Shown in pieces: positions 1 to 8,940 of a DNA stretch of 64,000 bases. Location: contig JAFGRB010000424.1 of assembly GCA_016935365.1 (NCBI GenBank), positions 1 through 64,000 on the forward strand. Direction: 5' to 3'. The stretch's first letter is position 1. Every line of letters begins with the position of its first letter. The translations under genes were made by a program, and so were the position numbers. Source of the DNA: Deltaproteobacteria bacterium. Lineage in GTDB: Bacteria > Myxococcota > B64-G9. A model generated the notes under the pieces. That model did no database searches. It had not been told where the DNA came from and was given only the letters and a program-made list of their open reading frames with translations.

Positions 1-98
1 AGCAGATCGCGCAGTCCGCGCTGTCGAGAGAGAGCGCGGAGGAGCTGGAGCTGATCGAGCTGATCGACAAGACGGCCGCCCTGATGGGCCGGCATTGA
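1..98 (+). CDS. 3' end of an unidentified gene
   Basis: An open frame enters from the left edge (codons in phase with position 3) and ends at TGA 96-98. About 31 codons are visible; they are Glu/Leu/Ile rich (EELELIELIDKTAALMGRH at the C-terminus), suggesting a soluble helical end. The fragment is too short to assign. It runs convergent to the PhoR-like kinase and stops 27 bp before that gene's stop codon. Genes beside phoB/phoR are often pst/phoU genes, but nothing in these residues is diagnostic, so no function is given. Confidence 0.4.
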   Translation, partial: QIAQSALSRESAEELELIELIDKTAALMGRH

Positions 99-125
99 TA
101 CCGGCCGCCGATCGGCCCGCCCTCG

Positions 126-1487
126 CTAGCCTGCCTCGGGAAGACTGACCCAGAACACAGAGCCTGCGGGCCGATTGGGCTCGACGCCCACGCTGCCTTG
201 CATGCGATCGACCTGGTGCTTGACGATCGAGAGACCCAGGCCCGTGCCGCCCATGGCCCGGGAGCGCCCCTTGTCCACGCGATAGAAACGCTCGAAGATG
301 CGTGAGCGGTGCTCAGGCGCGATGCCGGTGCCGTTGTCGCACACCTCGATCCGGACGCGCCCGCCGCCTTCTCGCCGCGCCCGGACCTCGATCCGACCGC
401 CTTCCGGCGTGTACTTGACCGCGTTGTCGAGCAGGTTGAAGAGGATCTGATCCAGGGCATTGTCGCTGGCCAGGACGCGCAATGGGTCTTCCATCTGCGT
501 GTGAAGGCTCAAGCGCTTCTTCTCTGCCGGGGCAGCGAAGGCATCGATCGCGCGCTGGATGGCGGGCAGGAGGAGCAGCTCCTCGAGCTCGAGCGCGTGA
601 CCTGACTCGATGCGGGAGATCTCGAGCAGATCCGAGACGAGGTTGGAGAGCCGTTCGGCGTGCCGTGCCAGCGCCTCGACAAAGGTCGTGGCCTGCTCGC
701 TGTGCAAGGCGCCGTCCAAGAGGGTCTCGGCGTTGGCGCGGATGATGCTGACCGGTGTGCGGAGCTCGTGGGATACGTTGGCGATGAAGTCGCGCCGGAT
801 CGTCTCCAGCCGCCGCAGCTCGGTCACGTCGTCGATGACAAGGACCACGCCGCTGCCGTGCAGCTCCGGCGTGGCGCGGGCCACGACCCGCCGGGCCGGA
901 AAGGCGCCCGAGGCGGTCAGATCGAACTCCGCGGTCTTGCTCTGGCCGCCGAGAGCGGAGGAGACCAGCTGCTCGAGCTCCGCGAGCTCGGGCGGGCTCT
1001 CGGAGCCGCGCAGCACGTCGGCCAGCACCCGGCTCTCCAGCTCTCCGGGCAGGCCGAGCATCCGGCCTGCAGCCGGATTGACGAGCTCGATCCGGCAGGC
1101 GTCATCCAGCAGGAGCACGGCGCTCTCCATGCCCGAGAGCACGACCTCGAATCGATCGCGCTCAGCGGACAGTGCGGCGACCATGCGCTCGAGCTCCTCC
1201 GACAGGTGCCGGAGGGGAATGGCCGGCTCGCGAACGACGGATTCCGTGGAGGAGCCCTCGAAGGCCGAGCGTCGAATGCCGTCTACGAGCTGGCGCAGCT
1301 CCCGCGAGACGAGCCGAGACAGGATCATGCTCCACACGAGCGCAAAGGTCGCGGCCAGCGAGGCGAGCAGCACAAGGAGCAGCCAGAGGGGTCTGGCCAG
1401 CTTCAGACACAGCCAGCCCAGCCCGACCACCAGCACGGCGGCCAGGAAGGAGGCGAAAGTCAGCTTGCACCTAAGGCCCAGGCGCAT
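126..1487 (-). CDS. phoR: PhoR-like sensor histidine kinase
   Basis: Membrane sensor kinase, 453 aa, the probable partner of the response regulator immediately upstream. Two closely spaced membrane helices (about residues 10-30 and 33-56) leave almost no periplasmic loop, as in PhoR of phosphate control. A HAMP-like linker and PAS domain (about 110-220) follow. The HisKA H-box is FIANVSHELRTP with the phosphorylatable His near 240. The ATPase domain shows the N-box NLLDNAVKYT (351-360), G1 DNGTG, the F-box FERFYRVDKGRSR and G2 GGTGLGLS. All catalytic boxes are intact. The ATG lies 13 bp after the stop of the regulator gene, so the two form an operon read right to left. The family is clear; phosphate specificity is inferred from the short sensor and the PhoB-type partner. 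Confidence 0.9.
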   Translation of the reverse strand: MRLGLRCKLTFASFLAAVLVVGLGWLCLKLARPLWLLLVLLASLAATFALVWSMILSRLVSRELRQLVDGIRRSAFEGSSTESVVREPAIPLRHLSEELERMVAALSAERDRFEVVLSGMESAVLLLDDACRIELVNPAAGRMLGLPGELESRVLADVLRGSESPPELAELEQLVSSALGGQSKTAEFDLTASGAFPARRVVARATPELHGSGVVLVIDDVTELRRLETIRRDFIANVSHELRTPVSIIRANAETLLDGALHSEQATTFVEALARHAERLSNLVSDLLEISRIESGHALELEELLLLPAIQRAIDAFAAPAEKKRLSLHTQMEDPLRVLASDNALDQILFNLLDNAVKYTPEGGRIEVRARREGGGRVRIEVCDNGTGIAPEHRSRIFERFYRVDKGRSRAMGGTGLGLSIVKHQVDRMQGSVGVEPNRPAGSVFWVSLPEAG

Positions 1488-1500
1488 GGCGAGCTGCTCG

Positions 1501-2190
1501 TCAATCCGGATCCGACTTGAACCGGTATCCGATACCGCGCATCGTCTCGATGTAGGAGCCGGCCTGGCCGAGCTTCTCCCGGAGCCGCTTGACGTGCGTG
1601 TCGACGGTGCGCGTGGTCACCTCCGCTTCGATGCCCCAGACGTCGGAGAGCAGGACCTCGCGCGACTGGACCCTACCCCTGCGCTCCATCAGGGTGGTCA
1701 GCAGCTTGAACTCGAGCGCGGTCAGGCGAAGCTCCCTGTCGTCCAGCCAAACGCGATGACCGGGCAGATCGACCCGCAGCGGCCCGAAACACAGATCTTC
1801 TTCCCGGGGTCCCGATTCGGGGTGGGCGCGCCGCAGCAAGGCCCGGATGCGCAGCAGCAGCTCCCGGACGCTGAAGGGCTTGACGACGTAGTCATCGGCT
1901 CCCAGCTCGAAGCCCACCACGCGATCGATTTCCTCGCCCTTGGCGGTCAGCATGAGCACCGGCAGCTTCTTGGTGCGGCCGTCGGAGCGGACCTGGCGGC
2001 AGATGTCGAGGCCGGACATGTCGGGCAGCATGAGGTCGAGAAGCACCAGGTCGGGCAGCGGGTCCTTGGCGAGGAGATCCAGGGCGGCGCTGCCCGTCAG
2101 CGCGCTGCGGGTCTGGTAGCCCTCGCGCTTCAGGTTGTACTCCAGGGTGGAGACCAGATCCGTCTCGTCCTCGACGAGCAGAATCCGCAT
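1501..2190 (-). CDS. phoB: PhoB-family response regulator (OmpR/PhoB class)
   Basis: DNA-binding response regulator, 229 aa. The receiver domain (1-120) begins MRILLVEDE with the acidic pocket E7-D8, phospho-acceptor Asp52 (LLDLMLP), Thr82 (LTAK) and Lys104 (VKPFS). A winged-helix effector domain follows (about 130-225) with the recognition region TRTVDTHVKRLREKL and the C-terminal hairpin GIGYRF. The start is ATG at 2190, where the receiver fold begins; no residues upstream are needed. It is the first gene of the phoB-phoR pair and is divergent from the flavoprotein gene at 2335, so the 144 bp between them should hold promoters for both. Regulation of phosphate genes is inferred from family only. 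Confidence 0.9.
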   Translation of the reverse strand: MRILLVEDETDLVSTLEYNLKREGYQTRSALTGSAALDLLAKDPLPDLVLLDLMLPDMSGLDICRQVRSDGRTKKLPVLMLTAKGEEIDRVVGFELGADDYVVKPFSVRELLLRIRALLRRAHPESGPREEDLCFGPLRVDLPGHRVWLDDRELRLTALEFKLLTTLMERRGRVQSREVLLSDVWGIEAEVTTRTVDTHVKRLREKLGQAGSYIETMRGIGYRFKSDPD

Positions 2191-2334
2191 GGACACCTGA
2201 GCCCTCCGCAGCATTCGCCAGAGCGAGTGCCGTCCGACATGCTGGCATGCCCGCAGACGATTCTCAATACCCGGGGAATGCACGCCAGCGATGTCCCCCT
2301 TGTGCCCGCCCGAGCGATGCGCTATCTCCTGACC

Positions 2335-3702
2335 ATGCGCGCAAGGCGCTTCGACGTGGTGGTGGTCGGAGCCGGGGTCGCCGGCTCCGCCGCTGCGCTC
2401 CTGCTCGCCAGGGCGCACAGGCGGGTTGTGCTGGTCGAGAGACGCGCCCTGGACGAGGCGGGCGCCCGCTGGCACAACGGGGTCTTTCCGGCTGTCTTCG
2501 GCCAGGTGGGGCTCGATCGGCCCGGCGCATCGGAGTGCCTGGCCTTGGAACACGAGTGGCGCCTGGTCCCACCGGGCGGCGCGCCTTTGCGGGCGAGCTG
2601 CCCGCTGTGGCAGCTGAGCATGCCGCGCTTGCAGTGCCGGCTCCACGCGCATGCCAGGCGAGCAGGCGTGCAGATTCTGGAGCACAGCCAGGCCATGAGC
2701 CTGGATGTCGACTCGGGCGGACGGTCCCGGGCGCTCATCGTCCAAGCCGACGCCGGGCATGAAGAGCGGCTCGAGGCATCGCTTCTCGTGGACGCGAGCG
2801 GGCTCGCGGCTGCACTGCGCCGCATGCACCCGCAGTTGGCGCACCAGTGCCCGGACCTGACACCGCCGGATCTCGTCAGCGCGGCCCAGAAGCGCTGCTC
2901 GATCGTGGACCCTGGAGGCGCGCGCGCCTTTCTCGCTCGACACGGCGCCGAGCCGGGCCAAGGGGTGACCTATACCGGCGTCCACGGCGGCTACTCGACG
3001 CGGATGGTCCTCGTATCTCCGGATCTCGGGGCGGTCGAGCTGCTGGCCGGCTGCATCGCGGATCGGCAGCCGGACGGCCCCGGCATGCTGGCAGCGCTGG
3101 AGGGGGAAAACCCCTGGATCGGGCAGACGATCTCCGGCGGCGCGGGGCTGATTCCCATCCGCCGCCCCTATGCTCGCCTGAGCGCGCCGGGCCTGATCCT
3201 CATAGGAGATGCGGCCTGCATGGTCTTCCCGATGCACGGCAGCGGTGTCGCACCTGCGCTTCGAGCCGCTCGTTTGCTCGCGGACTGCACGCGGCGCGCG
3301 GACGATCCGGGATGCGAGTCGGCGACCTGGGGGTTCTCCGCACGATTCCAACGCACGGTCGGTGCCGTGCACGCAGCCTACGACGTGCTGCGCCGGCACG
3401 TGCAGTCCATCGATGGCGCAGAGGCCACGGCCCTGCTGGGCTCCGGGCTCATGCACCCGGGTCTCGTCGAGTGCGCCCTGGAGCAGCGCATGCCGGACGC
3501 GGCCAGGCTGCGGCCCGATCGGGTCTTCCTGGGCGCGCTTCGCGCTCCGCGGACAGCCGGCCGCAGCGCGCCTGTCCTGGCCCGCATGCTGGCGGCATTT
3601 GCCGCGTACAGGCTCTACCCCCACCGCTCCGATCCCGCAGCGCTGCGGCGCTGGTCGCGTCTCGGCGCATGGGTCGCAGGCTTCGCGGCGGATCCGGTCT
3701 GA
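2335..3702 (+). CDS. FAD-dependent oxidoreductase, geranylgeranyl reductase-like
   Basis: 455-aa flavoprotein. The N-terminal dinucleotide-binding motif is VVVGAGVAGSAAALLLAR and is followed by an acidic strand end (VLVERR). The second FAD motif is LILIGDAACMVFPMHGSG, matching the GDAA...P..G.G signature of the geranylgeranyl reductase/halogenase/lycopene cyclase superfamily. Substrate is unknown; relatives reduce isoprenoid chains or act on lipids. In-frame ATGs at 2278 and 2317 are alternatives, and none has a good ribosome site. The stop overlaps the radical SAM start (TGATG), so the two are translationally coupled. It heads the run ending in galactokinase. A role in modifying a lipid or lipid-linked glycan is inference. 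Confidence 0.75.
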   Translation: MRARRFDVVVVGAGVAGSAAALLLARAHRRVVLVERRALDEAGARWHNGVFPAVFGQVGLDRPGASECLALEHEWRLVPPGGAPLRASCPLWQLSMPRLQCRLHAHARRAGVQILEHSQAMSLDVDSGGRSRALIVQADAGHEERLEASLLVDASGLAAALRRMHPQLAHQCPDLTPPDLVSAAQKRCSIVDPGGARAFLARHGAEPGQGVTYTGVHGGYSTRMVLVSPDLGAVELLAGCIADRQPDGPGMLAALEGENPWIGQTISGGAGLIPIRRPYARLSAPGLILIGDAACMVFPMHGSGVAPALRAARLLADCTRRADDPGCESATWGFSARFQRTVGAVHAAYDVLRRHVQSIDGAEATALLGSGLMHPGLVECALEQRMPDAARLRPDRVFLGALRAPRTAGRSAPVLARMLAAFAAYRLYPHRSDPAALRRWSRLGAWVAGFAADPV

Positions 3703-4727
3703 TGCGATCTGGGCGATTCGAGATCGGCCCCTTGCTGGGGGGCGGTGTGGTGCTGGGGTATCGCTGCAGCTCGAGGTGCCGGCATTGCCTCTACGGATGC
3801 GGTCCTCACCGCAAAGACGGCCAGCCATCGCCGGAGGAGCTCGATCGCCTGCTGGATGACCTGGCCCGGCTGGCGCCTCGCGCTCGATACCACATCGGCG
3901 GCGGGGAGCCCTTCCTGGATCGCGGCTTGCTTCACATGGCCGTGGAAGGGATGCGGGCGCGCGGCCTGCTGCTCGAGTACGTGGAGACCAACGCAGCCTG
4001 GGTCGACGGGCGGGCCCAGGCCGAGGAGATCCTGAGCGAGCTCGCCGCGGTGGGCCTGGCGTGCATCCTGGTGAGCCTGTCGCCCTTCCACGCCGAGTTC
4101 GTGCCCTACGCGAGAACGAGCGACCTCATCCGGGCAGCGGAGCGCGTGCTGCCCGGAGGGGCTTTCGTGTGGATACCAGGCTTCGCGCCGGATCTGGAAG
4201 GCCAACCGCAAGACAGGCCCCTGGATCTCGAGAGATTGCTCGAAGAGCGGGGTGATCGATATGCCCGGGGGCTCGCCGTGCGCTATGGACTCGTGGCGGC
4301 TGGCCGGGCTGGTCGCTTTCTCGCCCGGCACGGCCAGCGCTTCGGCTGGCGAGAGCTCGTCGGCCGGGCTCCATGCCGCGAGCGGCTGGCCGACACCCGC
4401 CACTTCCACGTGGACGGTCAGGGCTGGTACGTCCCGGGCCTGTGCGCCGGCCTGGTGCTGCCATGGAGCGAGCTCGCCGGCCCGATCGATCTGGCTCGCT
4501 ACCCCGTGATCGACTGCCTGCTCCAGAGCGGGCTTGCGGGTCTCGTGGAACGGGCGTGCGGCTCGGGCTTCGAGCCGCTCGCTGACGGCTATAGCTCGCC
4601 TTGCGATCTGTGCACGCATGTCCGCGTATTCTTCTTTCAGCGCGAACCCAGCCCCGATCTCGGTCCGCCCGGGTTCTACATGCCGGCGTCTCTGCCCGAG
4701 CTCGTGTTCTGCGCCCAAAAGGATTGA
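3702..4727 (+). CDS. Radical SAM protein
   Basis: 341 aa. A radical SAM cluster motif CSSRCRHC (Cys22, Cys26, Cys29; CX3CX2C) is followed by GCGP and, about 45 residues later, a GGEPF motif (HIGGGEPFLD) that contacts the SAM amino group. The ATG overlaps the stop of the flavoprotein gene by one base. The C-terminal third carries further cysteines, including a CDLCTHVR segment that could bind a second iron-sulfur centre as in SPASM/twitch proteins, though the spacing is not canonical. No substrate can be named. Coupling to the geranylgeranyl reductase-like gene and to glycoside genes suggests both enzymes act on the same unusual metabolite or lipid. Confidence 0.8.
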   Translation: MRSGRFEIGPLLGGGVVLGYRCSSRCRHCLYGCGPHRKDGQPSPEELDRLLDDLARLAPRARYHIGGGEPFLDRGLLHMAVEGMRARGLLLEYVETNAAWVDGRAQAEEILSELAAVGLACILVSLSPFHAEFVPYARTSDLIRAAERVLPGGAFVWIPGFAPDLEGQPQDRPLDLERLLEERGDRYARGLAVRYGLVAAGRAGRFLARHGQRFGWRELVGRAPCRERLADTRHFHVDGQGWYVPGLCAGLVLPWSELAGPIDLARYPVIDCLLQSGLAGLVERACGSGFEPLADGYSSPCDLCTHVRVFFFQREPSPDLGPPGFYMPASLPELVFCAQKD

Positions 4728-4782
4728 TTCGCCGGAAAGGTCACGGATACTCTGGGGCGGCGGTCACGGCAGGAGTCTCAGG

Positions 4783-6795
4783 ATGGCGGTCGAGCTCGAC
4801 GAGGAAGGTCTGCGCATCGACGGGGAGCCGTTCGCGCTCCTGTCGGGCTCGGTCCAGTACTGGCGGCTCGATCCCCGTTGCTGGGGTGCCGTGCTCGACA
4901 GCGCAGCCGTGCTGGGATTCCGTTGCATCGAGACCTATGCGCCGTGGAGCGTGCACGAGCGGGAGGACGGCAGCTTCGACTTCGAGGGCCCACGAGATCT
5001 GGGCCGCTTTCTCGATCTGGCCGCCGAGCGTGAGCTCAAAGTGATCCTGCGCCCGGGTCCGCACATCAACGCCGAGCTCACCGGCTTCGGCTTCCCGGCG
5101 CGTGTGCTCGCCGATCCGGAATGCCAGGCGCGCTCCGCTGCCGGAAACCCGGTCTGGGTGCCCGCCCCGCCGCGCATGTTTCCCGCGCCGAGCTACGCCG
5201 GTGACAAGCTCTACCAGGCGTTCGAGCGCTACCTGGTCGCGCTGGCCGCGCACGTGCGGCCGCGGGTGCATCCTGCAGGTCCGGTGATCTTGCTTCAGGC
5301 GGACAACGAGCTGTGCTTCTTCTTCCGCAGCGGTGCGTTCGAGCAGGACTACGGCCCGGCCTCCATCGCCGAGTACCGGCGGTTCGCCCGCAAGCGATAC
5401 CGGCGCATCGACGCGCTTCGAGAGGCCTATGGAGATCGAAGTCTCGACTTCGATACGCTCGTGCCGCCGAGTCGTTTCGACGCCCGGCAGCTTAGAGACC
5501 TGCCTCCATACCTCGACTGGCAGGAGTTTCGCGAGCTGACCTTGCGGGTCGCGATTCGCCGCGTGGCCAGCCTGTTCGAGCGCCACGGCCTGGATCTGCC
5601 CGTGATCCACAACCTGCCCATGGGCTCGTTGCGAAGCCCGCTGGACCTTGCCGGCCTGGAGAACGATGTCGCGGCCGTGGGGCTGGACCTCTACTACTCG
5701 AGGGCCGACTACGTCCCCATCAAGACACGCTGCCTCGAGTTGTGCGGTGCGAGCCGCTTTCCGTTCGCCGCCGAGCTCGGCTTCGGGGGGCACCTGGCAT
5801 GGCCGCCGGTGGATCTCCAGGACCAGACCTTTGCCACCCTGGTCGCGTTGATGCACGGGCTGCGCGGGTTCAACTTCTACATGCTGGTCGATCGGGACCG
5901 CTGGTATGGCGCCCCCATCCGGCGCGACGGGAGCCTGGATCCCGAGCGGGCCGATTTCGTACGCCGTGTGTTGAGGCTGGTCAGGGAGCTGGGCTCTGCC
6001 CGCAGACGACCGGACGTCGGCCTGGCGACCTCCAGGCTCTACGGTCGGATCGAGAGCTTGTCTTGCGTTCACGCTCCCCTTTCTCCCATGGCGCTGAGCG
6101 CACTGGGCTTGCACGCGAGCGCCTGGTGCGGCCAGGAGCGCGACCGCTTCGGTCTGGGCTGCAAGCGCATTCCGGCGGCTTCTTTGGCCCGGACCGGGCG
6201 AGCGCTCTTCGAGGCGCTCGGGCTGGCGCGGCTGGATTTCAATCTGTTCGAGCTGGGCGACCGCAAGCTGGAGGAGCTCCGCCTGCTGATCCTGCCGACC
6301 GTGGAGTTCCTGTCTCGTCGAGATGCCGAGCGGCTGCTCGACTACATGCGGCGAGGCGGGACGCTGGTCGTGGGGCCGGATCTCCCCGATAGAGATGAGC
6401 GGGGCCGGAAGCTGGGACTCTTGACTCGAGCGCGCTCCGAGCCCGCCATCTGCGGCCAGGGCCGGCTCGTGCTCTGGCCCGATCTCGACAAGCGCACGCC
6501 GAAGCAGCTCGAGTCCGACCTGAGGGAGGCGGGACGCAGGGCGGGGTGTCGTCTGCTCCCGGACCCGGCGGACGAGAGCCTGGAGACGGCCCTGCATGTC
6601 GAAAAACATACCGGCAGGCTCTTCGTGTGGATCGCCAATCCCACGGCCCAGGAGCGCCAGGCGGAGATCTCCGTGCCCCTGGGGCGGCGCTTTCTGGATA
6701 TCTGGCGCGTCCGGGCGACCGAGCGGGGAGATGATGGCCATCTGGCCACGAGCTTGCCGCCATATTCGGTACGCGTGTTCGAGGTGCTGCCGTGA
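4783..6795 (+). CDS. Beta-galactosidase-like glycoside hydrolase (clan GH-A, GH35/GH42-like)
   Basis: 670 aa with no signal peptide, so probably cytoplasmic. The N-terminal half is a TIM barrel typical of GH35/GH42: SGSVQYWRLDPRCW near the start, ETYAPWSVHE, RPGPHINAE, and QADNE, where the Glu is the likely acid/base. A later AELGFGG is the likely nucleophile segment. The C-terminal part (LLILPTVEFLSRRDAERLLDYM, then GGTLVVGPDLP) resembles the trimerisation domain of GH42 enzymes. A good ribosome site (AGGAG, 4771-4775) decides the ATG. The next gene starts inside its stop codon and galactokinase follows, so release of galactose from galactosides is the most likely role. Assignment to GH35 or GH42 is uncertain. 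Confidence 0.78.
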   Translation: MAVELDEEGLRIDGEPFALLSGSVQYWRLDPRCWGAVLDSAAVLGFRCIETYAPWSVHEREDGSFDFEGPRDLGRFLDLAAERELKVILRPGPHINAELTGFGFPARVLADPECQARSAAGNPVWVPAPPRMFPAPSYAGDKLYQAFERYLVALAAHVRPRVHPAGPVILLQADNELCFFFRSGAFEQDYGPASIAEYRRFARKRYRRIDALREAYGDRSLDFDTLVPPSRFDARQLRDLPPYLDWQEFRELTLRVAIRRVASLFERHGLDLPVIHNLPMGSLRSPLDLAGLENDVAAVGLDLYYSRADYVPIKTRCLELCGASRFPFAAELGFGGHLAWPPVDLQDQTFATLVALMHGLRGFNFYMLVDRDRWYGAPIRRDGSLDPERADFVRRVLRLVRELGSARRRPDVGLATSRLYGRIESLSCVHAPLSPMALSALGLHASAWCGQERDRFGLGCKRIPAASLARTGRALFEALGLARLDFNLFELGDRKLEELRLLILPTVEFLSRRDAERLLDYMRRGGTLVVGPDLPDRDERGRKLGLLTRARSEPAICGQGRLVLWPDLDKRTPKQLESDLREAGRRAGCRLLPDPADESLETALHVEKHTGRLFVWIANPTAQERQAEISVPLGRRFLDIWRVRATERGDDGHLATSLPPYSVRVFEVLP

Positions 6796-7588
6796 TCTCG
6801 GGGCGGATCGAGGTCGTGGATCTCCATCCAGATCACTGGTGCAACCTGATCCGCGGCCCGGATGGCAAGGACGGAGGGCGGCTCGCGGAGGGCTGGTTGG
6901 TGCTCGTCTGCCGCCAGGATCGGATCGTGCACGCGAGCTTGCGGGGCTTGCCGTGCGATGCGCTGCTGGGGGGCAGCTGCCGCGATCTGGCGAGCCTGCG
7001 GGCGAGCTTCGGTGTCCAGAGAGTGATCTGCATGCAAGAGGGCCTGCTCGCGAGGGCGATCGGGCGTTTCGACGAGAGCCTGCACATGGAGATGGACTAC
7101 GCCGAGCAGCTGATCTGCGCACTGCGCGCCTTCCGAGCCGAGCGTGGGACTGGGCTGCGGATCGATCCGCCGACCCCTCCCGGGCCGGTGCCGCCTTACT
7201 CGCTCTTGCAGATGGCCTTCGACAGGCTCTGGCCCGACGGGAGCAGCTGCTTGCTCTATGTGATCGACGAGGATCTCGACGCGTTGTGGTCTTCTCTGAT
7301 CCTGAGAAAGAAAAGGGGGAGTGTCGATCTCCTGTCCAGCGATCTGCTCCTCGGCTCGGAGGGGCTCAGACCACATGCCTGGCGGGGCGACCGGGCTCGC
7401 GTCCTGCGGCTCGTCACGCGGCGCGTGGCGCCCGTGTACCTGGGTCTCTTCTCGAGCCTGGAGGCCTGGCGAGCCTTGCTCGCAAGCCCCCTGGACGCCT
7501 TGACGAACGCAGACTTCGTGCTGGACCCGGCACCGCGCCGTCTGCTGTGGCCCGCCAGCGCCGCGTCGCACGCATGGTTGGTGCTGAG

Positions 7589-7610
<22 letters not shown>
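6792..7610 (+). CDS. Unknown protein in galactoside run
   Basis: 272 aa, not recognised. It starts at GTG inside the stop codon of the hydrolase gene (GTGA overlap) and its own end overlaps galactokinase by 22 bp, so it is translated with them. No signal peptide, membrane helix or known motif is visible. Two segments look like structured alpha/beta core: LVLVCRQDRIVHASLRGLPC and SSCLLYVIDEDLDALWSS. The tight coupling says that its product is needed with the hydrolase and the kinase; a sugar-handling or sensing role is possible but nothing in the sequence proves it. Confidence 0.6.
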
Positions 7611-8755
<1,145 letters not shown>

Positions 8756-8940
8756 GAAGGTGCGGCCAAAAATGGCCACAGGCGGCCTGGATGGGCCGCT
8801 TCTGAGGGCCCTGCAGTCGGGTCCCTTCTCGGTCCTGGCGATAACAGACCGTGGCTGGCTGAGAAATACACGGCACAGGAAGATGGCATCCGCCTTGCTT
8901 CAGAGAGCGGAGAATCGGGATGCAAGCCGAGGGGTGACCC
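8756..8940. other. Intergenic region after galK with small hairpins
   Basis: 185 bp without a gene. Two small perfect inverted repeats follow galK: GGCC at 8764-8767 with 8774-8777, and GCGGCC at 8782-8787 with 8794-8799. A weaker third pairing lies near 8805-8825. No T-run follows, so they are not convincing Rho-independent terminators. The region also has to hold the promoter of the cysteine-rich lipoprotein gene at 8941; I cannot single one out. Confidence 0.3.

Noticed and set aside
1-98. Fragment as the C-terminus of PhoU.
   Set aside because: Position beside phoB/phoR suggests it, but the 31 residues have no diagnostic similarity.
4741-7122. A 793-codon frame on the minus strand.
   Set aside because: It is antisense to the GH-A hydrolase and following gene; composition is Arg/Ala/Gln-rich with no motif.
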